Positions 20,949-25,653 of a stretch of DNA of 25,653 bases are shown here, piece by piece. Both the position numbers and the translations under genes were made by a program. Position 1 is the first letter of the stretch, and every line of letters begins with the position of its first letter. The DNA lies in contig JAYMTA010000652.1 in the NCBI GenBank assembly GCA_036897625.1, forward strand, positions 1 through 25,653, written 5' to 3'. The DNA comes from Pelargonium cotyledonis. Taxonomy: Eukaryota; Streptophyta; Magnoliopsida; Geraniales; Geraniaceae. The notes below the pieces were generated by a model, which had not been told where the DNA came from, ran no database searches, and worked only from the letters and a program-made list of their open reading frames with translations.

Positions 20949-21021
20949 TCTTCTCTTTTTTGCTGGTTAGATCAGAGCTCTCTTTTAAGGCATGTCAAAG
21001 GTTCGAGTTGGATAGCTACTG
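20949..21021 (+). pseudogene. Degenerate tRNA-like element, Lys-like (UUU)
   Basis: D-loop CTGGTTAGA (20963-20971), anticodon loop CTTTTAA with TTT at 20984-20986, and T-loop GGTTCGAGT (21000-21008) lie at tRNA spacing. CATGTCAAAGGTTCGAGTTGG resembles the tail of the Gln relic at 9950-9970, so it may be a mixed relic. The D-stem and acceptor do not pair and the T-stem pairs at two of five positions. Only the loop sequences and their spacing support it. Confidence 0.33.
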
Positions 21022-22332
21022 TATAAACACAGTTCAATTTTTATCAAACGAGAGGATTACTATGGGGATTTCCAAACAGCTCATATAGCACATACCTTAG
21101 TACCCAGTTAAGTAAGCAGCGGAAGATCTCCTTTTTTTCTTTAGACTGAATAACAGAAACAGGGGTAAGCGAATCAATCAAACAACAAAATTCTACGTTA
21201 TCAGTATTAGTCAAATATATAGAGTAGTAGGGGAACTTCCTGGGCATTGAAATTTCAATTTCAGGATAAAAGATTGTGCCTTGCGATAAGAGCCTCTTTG
21301 ACTTAGTTTAAATAAGAAGTAGTTTAGTCTAACCCTACAATTAGCACTTTAATTTATGTAAACTTTAATTTAAAAGATAGATATTGTTTGACATTAGGAA
21401 ATTTGACCAGAAAACAAGAGTAATATATGTTATGTTTAGGACCGGCGGGAGGAGATGTTTCCAGACATAAGGAATCCTCTTATTCTTGAATTTCTTAGTT
21501 GAAGCAGTTAGGTGTAGTATTAAAAAGTAAGGGTTTGCCTGGAGCTCTTTTTACAATACTGAGTGTAACTTCTATTTATTAATAGAGTGGGTTTAAGACC
21601 TTGAGTAATTACCTTTTTTTTTCTTATGAAGGACCAATACTAATCTTTAAAACTATTAGGAAAACTTCAATCTTAACTCAAGCTAAAGCATCCCTCAAAC
21701 CAAGTTAACGCTTGCATTTGCATTTGCCTTTCCCCTGCCTCCAAACAAGACTAATCCTTTAAAAACGGGCATAGAAAATGGGTTGAGATGCAAACTAGAT
21801 CTTTACGGGCTGGCAAACGTCTGGCCGATAAAGACAAGCGTTAGCTTGGATTGAAATGACTTATATAGAAATAGATTTAGTTTATCCTTTGCAATGCAGT
21901 TTAGTAGTAAAGTCTTGTAATTATGACAGTTTTTGGAGTATTCTAATAAAGCACAGGTTAGTTTAATCTCAAGTTGAATCCACAATTTTCGTTTGTCAAC
22001 AAAAGTAATTTTTTGATACCTAGGTCTAAAAACGCGGATATTCCTGGAAACGAAACAAATTAAGAGAAGTCTACTTTTTTCTATTTAAACAAATACCTAC
22101 TGCACGGGTAATAAAGACAACCCTATAACTCGGAATACAACTACAGACTTTCTCACTAACAGAATTTATTGTAAATGCGAAGATTAACTATTTAATATAT
22201 ATTTTAATAATCTAATAAATACTAGAAAACCCGTGTACCGCTGGACTTAAGAAAGTCAAACTCAGGAATGCCGAAGGATAACCTAACGAATATATATATA
22301 ACTTAGAAACAATCTCTCCTAGACTCTCCTTT
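21022..22332. other. AT-rich spacer, nothing recognised
   Basis: Minus-strand frames of 67 (21044-21247) and 60 codons (21803-21985) match no family. There is a short tandem of TTGCAT at 21713-21724, a T run near 21613, and a TA repeat near 22290-22300. Confidence 0.45.
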
Positions 22333-22390
22333 GAACACGGGGCTCCGCCGGAAAAAAGAAGTGCGATGCTGTGCGTACGGACTCGATACT
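22333..22390. other. GC-rich island, possible intron-domain echo
   Basis: ACGGGGCTCCGCCGG followed after an A-run by GTGCGATGC and GTGCGTACGG is one of the most GC-rich patches in the window. GCGTACGG resembles the 3' strand of group II intron domain V (GTACGGTTC), but the matching 5' strand GAGCCGTA is not present and no intron-encoded protein is nearby. Confidence 0.15.
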
Positions 22391-22879
22391 TTATAAGTTT
22401 CTCATCACCATCTTATCAATTGAATTAACCTAAGTCAGGAGTGGCTCTATACCGGGTTTTTTGAGTTCCCTATCCAGAGGTTATCCGCTTTAGTTGTCTG
22501 GCAAAGCATATAGCCCTGTTGAAAGAGTGCTTATAACAGTGCGCTGGGTCCCCTTTGGAAATTTAGAGACTAGATCCGATCCATGAGAATCCAAAAGAGG
22601 ACTTCTAGTAGAAGAAAAAGTAGATCTCTAGAGTCTTCCATTCAACTATTATTATATAATTAAAACCCACGTCCTTCAATTACTTAGATTCATCTTCAAG
22701 ATACCTAAATTATTCTTACTTTCCAGCTTACTTTATAGAAAGGGAATCTTTTTTATTTTGTGTGACTAAGTAAGCCTTTAAGCCTTAAGGATTTCGCTAC
22801 CTAATGACTCCAATCTGGAAAGAAATTCTTGCTGCCGGGATTGCTCCTTCTAGCTTAATTACTTGTAAAACCCTTGTAC

Positions 22880-23218
22880 ATGTTCAAACCAATGAAACGT
22901 AGTCGAAGAGGTGGATGTTTTCTTATGTATGTTTCTATGATAGTGCAAAAAAACAAAAGTCCCTGCCCTAGCCGTAGAATCTTGATTTTCGAAGTGATCA
23001 TGGGCTTTTTAACTAACCATCAAGGTTCTTTGGTTCGAGAACAAATCTGCTTTATTCCTCGTAAGTATCTTTACTTTTTAGTGCAATTTTGTTTTTTAAC
23101 TAGACAAATGCCCCTTATTTCTTACGGAAATACTCAACAGAATCCGTGGCGGCAATCTTTATCCGCTGCTTACCACTCGCTTATTTACTATTGTCTTTTA
23201 CGGGTAGAGAATCATTGA
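22880..23218 (+). CDS. Unrecognised 112-codon ORF
   Basis: ATG at 22880; an in-frame TTG at 22874 would add two codons. The N-terminus is basic (KRSRRGG at residues 6-12), with hydrophobic stretches around residues 14-22, 34-44 and 64-74 and a C-terminus with LIYYCLL. Codon third positions are A/T-rich, as expected from base composition. The pattern would suit a small organellar membrane protein, but I recognise no family and the length is near the chance maximum. A separate 33-codon frame (22804-22905) overlaps its start. Confidence 0.2.
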   Translation: MFKPMKRSRRGGCFLMYVSMIVQKNKSPCPSRRILIFEVIMGFLTNHQGSLVREQICFIPRKYLYFLVQFCFLTRQMPLISYGNTQQNPWRQSLSAAYHSLIYYCLLRVENH

Positions 23219-23320
23219 AAAAGAGGCTTTGAAAGTCTTCTTCTATATAGGATAAAAGATAAAGAGAAAATCGACAGCACAAAAATATTATTAAACTATC
23301 CGTATCTTACTAATGCCGCT

Positions 23321-23464
23321 ATGGACCTTCAATTTCTTTGGCAAGAATTAGTAAATATCTGCTTTATCGGCGAAGGTATTCTAATCTTTCTTTCTAGCAT
23401 ATTTACTTATCTGTCACTAGTCCTAGAAGAACTAAATGCACAAAAACTACATCTTGTCCTTTAA
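23321..23464 (+). CDS. Short hydrophobic ORF, unassigned
   Basis: This 47-codon frame has an ATG start and encodes one predicted membrane span (about residues 11-37, LVNICFIGEGILIFLSSIF). The string ELVNICFIG is faintly like the N-terminal membrane helix of mitochondrial ATP synthase subunit 4 (EMIVALCFIGF); NADH dehydrogenase subunit 2 N-termini are equally similar. Neither can be supported. Confidence 0.12.
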   Translation: MDLQFLWQELVNICFIGEGILIFLSSIFTYLSLVLEELNAQKLHLVL

Positions 23465-24100
23465 ACTTTTAGTTAAAACTATGTCCATGAGCAACGGTTT
23501 TATTACTAGTCTAATTTCTAACTGAATGTTGGGAGAAAAAGTAGTGATTTCTGATTTAAATGGGTAAACTGTAAGAGGTTCCGGTATTAAACAAGTTATT
23601 GAGCATATTCTCATAAACTATAGTGCATCCCTTTATTTTCGGAAGTTCTTACCATAGCGAAAAGTGAGAACCAAGAAAACCAATAAGGAATTAAGAACTA
23701 AAACAACAAACAAAGCAACAAAAAAACCTGATTAGAAAAAAGATGGAGCGCTTGGAAAAAAAGGGGTCCCTGTCATGGGTTAGATACAACTAAAATGTAG
23801 TAAAATAGGAAGAATTACAGAAAGAAAGGATTACGGAATTTAGCAAGCATTTCAGAGGGAATTCCTTTTTTTTAGTAGCTAAAATCAGCCATTTCAGGAA
23901 TTTCTTACAATTACGAAGTAAGAAAAATGGAACAAAAACAACTAAAAAGAACCGAGTTTTAATTATGTATACAATTCACGAGCACTCACGTTCTTTTTTG
24001 TCTGAAAGAATTGTTAATCACTTAGATACAAATAGTACAGAAATGATTCAGATCTTCTTGTATATTCCCCAACGTTGTTATACTAGAAAGTGTAATTTTA
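23465..24100. other. Spacer, A-rich near 23690-23780
   Basis: The stretch around 23690-23780 is strongly A-rich on the plus strand. The 117-codon frame at 23965-24318 crosses the Asn-like tRNA, and the part over it reads EHSSVVE, the usual in-frame translation of a tRNA D-arm, so I treat it as spurious. No gene is supported before 24101. Confidence 0.5.
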
Positions 24101-24175
24101 TGGAGCATAGCTCAGTGGTAGAGTGCTCGGTTGTTAACGGAGTCGCCATAGGCTCAGCCTTGCCCAAAATCTCCA
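24101..24175 (+). tRNA. trnN: tRNA-Asn (GUU)-like gene with damaged T-arm
   Basis: This is the best tRNA in the window. Acceptor TGGAG/CTCCA pairs at five of seven positions; D-stem GCTC/GAGT pairs fully (one G-T) around AGTGGTA; anticodon stem CTCGG/CGGAG pairs at four of five positions around TTGTTAA with GTT at 24133-24135. These two thirds follow plant organellar trnN closely (CTCAGTGGTAGAG, TCGG.TGTTAAC). The 3' third fails: where GGTTCGAATCC belongs there is GGCTCAGCC, with no T-stem and about four extra bases before the acceptor. Total length is 75 nt. About 25 bases downstream GATTCGAACCC (24201-24211) is a consensus T-loop in the opposite orientation. It is either a T-arm-deficient mitochondrial tRNA or a pseudogene; I favour the latter. 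Confidence 0.7.
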
Positions 24176-24546
24176 ATAATCATAAGCAAAATGAGCTGAT
24201 TCGAACCCTTTGTTGTCCTTCTTGGACTACCTTGTTTTATAAAACGGGAGAGGTAAAAGGTGCTGTGTCTTGTAAGGAAAGTTTTTTCTCAATTGCTTTC
24301 CAAACTCTATTTCTATAAACATTCTGCTTGTAAAATGTCTTATAGAATTAAAATGGATCCGCTAAAAGAGTAGTCTAACTTAGTAGTATTGGCCTTAACG
24401 AAATAGAACCCGAAATTTATTGTGTAGTTTGCCCTACTTTCCAATGTTTAGTAATAAGGATTTTAGTTTGAATTTTCAGCCAATGCCTGGAATTCCTTTG
24501 CATTTTTCCAAGAATAAGTAATTACTTGTTTAACATTGGTTAATAA
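24176..24546. other. Spacer with an inverted T-arm-like string
   Basis: GATTCGAACCC at 24201-24211 is the reverse complement of a consensus tRNA T-loop, but no matching D-arm or anticodon arm lies on the minus strand at tRNA distance. Nothing else was recognised. Confidence 0.4.
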
Positions 24547-24860
24547 GAAGTTCTTCAAAGGGTAATTCATAGAGTTTATTTACCTCAAATATGGGATATT
24601 ACTTTAGTAAGTGTATCAAAGCTGGGTCATCGAGATATAAAAGCAGTACTCTATAATTTTCGAGTATCAACTCGAGTATCCTACTTAACAGGACAAAAAC
24701 GGGTAATTTAGTTCCTCTTTTAATTCCTGAGCTAAGTCAAATAGACCCTACTTCTTTATTTAGAAATCTAGACTCTAGAGATGGAAGTCCAAGTTGGTAC
24801 CTTGCTTTATTAGGTTTAACTTTCCAGAGTCTAACTCACTTTTTGTTGAATATTTTCTGA
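24547..24860 (+). pseudogene. Possible frameshifted remnant of ribosomal protein L5
   Basis: The first frame (24547-24711, no start codon) gives PQIWDITLVSVSKLG, then KAVL and YLTGQKRVI. L5 proteins have VP.+.K+T+N, a K.L element and ITGQKP+I at nearly the same distances. After the stop at 24709, a +2-shifted frame (24711-24860) gives a P.L element, RDG and WYLALLGLTF, loosely in the order of the L5 stretch PRIRDFRG, FDGRGNYS and IFPEI. L5 binds 5S rRNA in the large ribosomal subunit. Identities are few and both ends are missing. In plant mitochondria rpl5 often precedes rps14; no rps14 motif was found downstream. CGAGT-ATCA-ACTCG (24661-24674) is a small hairpin inside. The assignment is tentative. 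Confidence 0.25.
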
Positions 24861-25625
24861 GTTTTGTAGACTCATATTATGCTTGCTAAAGCGCATCCAT
24901 TATTTTTTGTGCAGACTCTCTAATTTATATAACCGGGGTCATAAGAGCTAGCCAACAAACGTGAATGAATTATAGCTTTTTAAGTGCAATTTCGGATGCA
25001 GGATTTCTAATTCATTTCTTTTTCCCTCTTCTTCGGAGTTCTTGAAATCACATGTATTGCTCTTTCAACTAGGAATTATCCCGTTTAAAGGTTTCCTACC
25101 TTTTAGATTAGAAAGCAATACCTTTTGTCTGTTACATAGATATAAAGCACATATAAAAGTTTAGTAAGAAGCAGTTAAGCCTACAGACAGAAAAAAAGCC
25201 TTAGAAAAAAAAAACTGGATAGCAGTAATCACCTGTATACATCTAGGATAATTTTCTCTATTCGAAGTTCTTTACTTGTGGGTAGCTACTCTAAGAAAGA
25301 AGGTATAGGTAGGCATATAGTAATTGTACCAAGGATTTCCTTATTATCAGTTTCGTTTGTACAAGTTATTTAGGAGCAAGTCAAAGGAGAAACTTCTATA
25401 TTTAAAGTCAAGGTTTCCTGTCTTATCTTATAAAGTAAATTCTATAGCTCTGTTAGACTACATTAGGTCGAGGTAGAAGCTGTTGTGTTAGAGTTTTTAA
25501 CTGATCAAGGAAGTTGTAATTACAACGGGTTTTGCTGAACAAGGTATAAACTCAGCGTAACTAAGTCGTCAGATAGTACTTTCTTTTTAGGCATGTCCCT
25601 TAAAATCTTAGGTAAGCGCCTTTCC
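24861..25625. other. AT-rich spacer, nothing recognised
   Basis: Only short frames and an A run at about 25203-25212. No rps14, cob or tRNA landmark could be found in either orientation. Confidence 0.45.
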
Positions 25626-25653
25626 GGGTGTGCAGCTCAATTGTCAGTTGGTA
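25626..25653 (+). pseudogene. 5' part of a tRNA-like element, cut by window end
   Basis: GGGTGTG-CA-GCTCA (25626-25639) followed by AGTTGGTA at the last bases looks like the acceptor and D-arm of a Lys-type tRNA (plant mitochondrial form GGGTGTATAGCTCAGTTGGTA), with six extra bases ATTGTC in the D-loop and CA in place of TA at positions 8-9. The anticodon lies outside the window, so identity and integrity cannot be judged. Confidence 0.4.

Noticed and set aside
22490-22560. Possible tRNA around CTTATAACAG
   Set aside because: A loop-like CTTATAA occurs after a weak D-arm, but there is no T-loop consensus and no stem pairs.
23321-23464. Assignment of the 47-codon hydrophobic frame to atp4 or nad2
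   Set aside because: Two unrelated families fit about equally well, so neither is supported; it is kept only as an unassigned frame.
23965-24318. 117-codon plus-strand ORF
   Set aside because: It runs straight through the Asn-like tRNA, and the matching part is the ordinary translation of a tRNA D-arm; the rest matches nothing.
1-25653. Alternative genetic code (TGA as Trp)
   Set aside because: Reading through TGA joins a few short frames near 24.8 and 25.0 kb, but TAA and TAG interrupt just as often everywhere, so no full gene emerges.
1-25653. Cryptogenes needing insertional RNA editing, as in slime mould mitochondria
   Set aside because: No run of short collinear protein matches in shifting frames was found; the one possible case (L5-like) shows a single shift only.
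1-25653. CRISPR array, phage or insertion-sequence genes, toxin-antitoxin or defence system
   Set aside because: There are no regularly spaced direct repeats and no transposase, integrase, nuclease or helicase motif in any frame.

Overview
This window has no intact gene that I can defend. It is AT-rich (about one third G+C by eye) and broken by stops in all six frames. The longest open frames are 130, 117 and 114 codons. At this base composition a stop is expected about every 13 codons, and I estimate that random sequence of this size would give a longest frame of roughly 100 to 110 codons, so the open frames look like chance. The content I can recognise is organellar in flavour: tRNA-like elements whose closest remembered relatives are mitochondrial or plastid tRNAs of plants and green algae (Asn-GUU, Lys-UUU, Gln, Ile, Tyr, Glu), a 20-base stretch like the 3' end of small-subunit rRNA, and weak fragments reminiscent of ribosomal proteins L5 and S12. 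My best reading is gene-poor, decayed organelle spacer DNA, probably mitochondrial and of the green lineage. A machine-generated or simulated organelle-like sequence would show much the same picture and cannot be excluded.

Layout. A tRNA-like element opens the window (19-91), followed by spacer with one small basic ORF (1443-1652). Positions 3791-4183 hold the rRNA-like motif and, antisense to it, the longest ORF. From 6.3 to 10.0 kb there are four tRNA-like elements (CAU, Ile-like, Tyr-like, and an expanded Gln-like). From 11.3 to 11.45 kb lies one copy of a diverged repeat whose inverted partner sits at 19.0-19.1 kb, directly against a Gln-like tRNA. A Lys-like tRNA lies at 14.65-14.72 kb and a strong terminator-like hairpin at 15.96 kb. 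The 18.0-19.1 kb block holds Glu-like and Gln-like elements, a 12-bp inverted repeat and the second repeat copy. The last 5 kb hold another Lys-like element, a few unassigned ORFs, the best tRNA of the window (Asn-like, 24101-24175), a frameshifted L5-like stretch and a truncated tRNA start at the right edge.

The elements do not form an operon or pathway. The two observations most worth following are the dispersed inverted repeat that stops at the 3' end of a Gln-like tRNA, and the set of tRNA-like elements that keep anticodon-loop and T-loop sequences at nearly the right spacing while most of their stems no longer pair.
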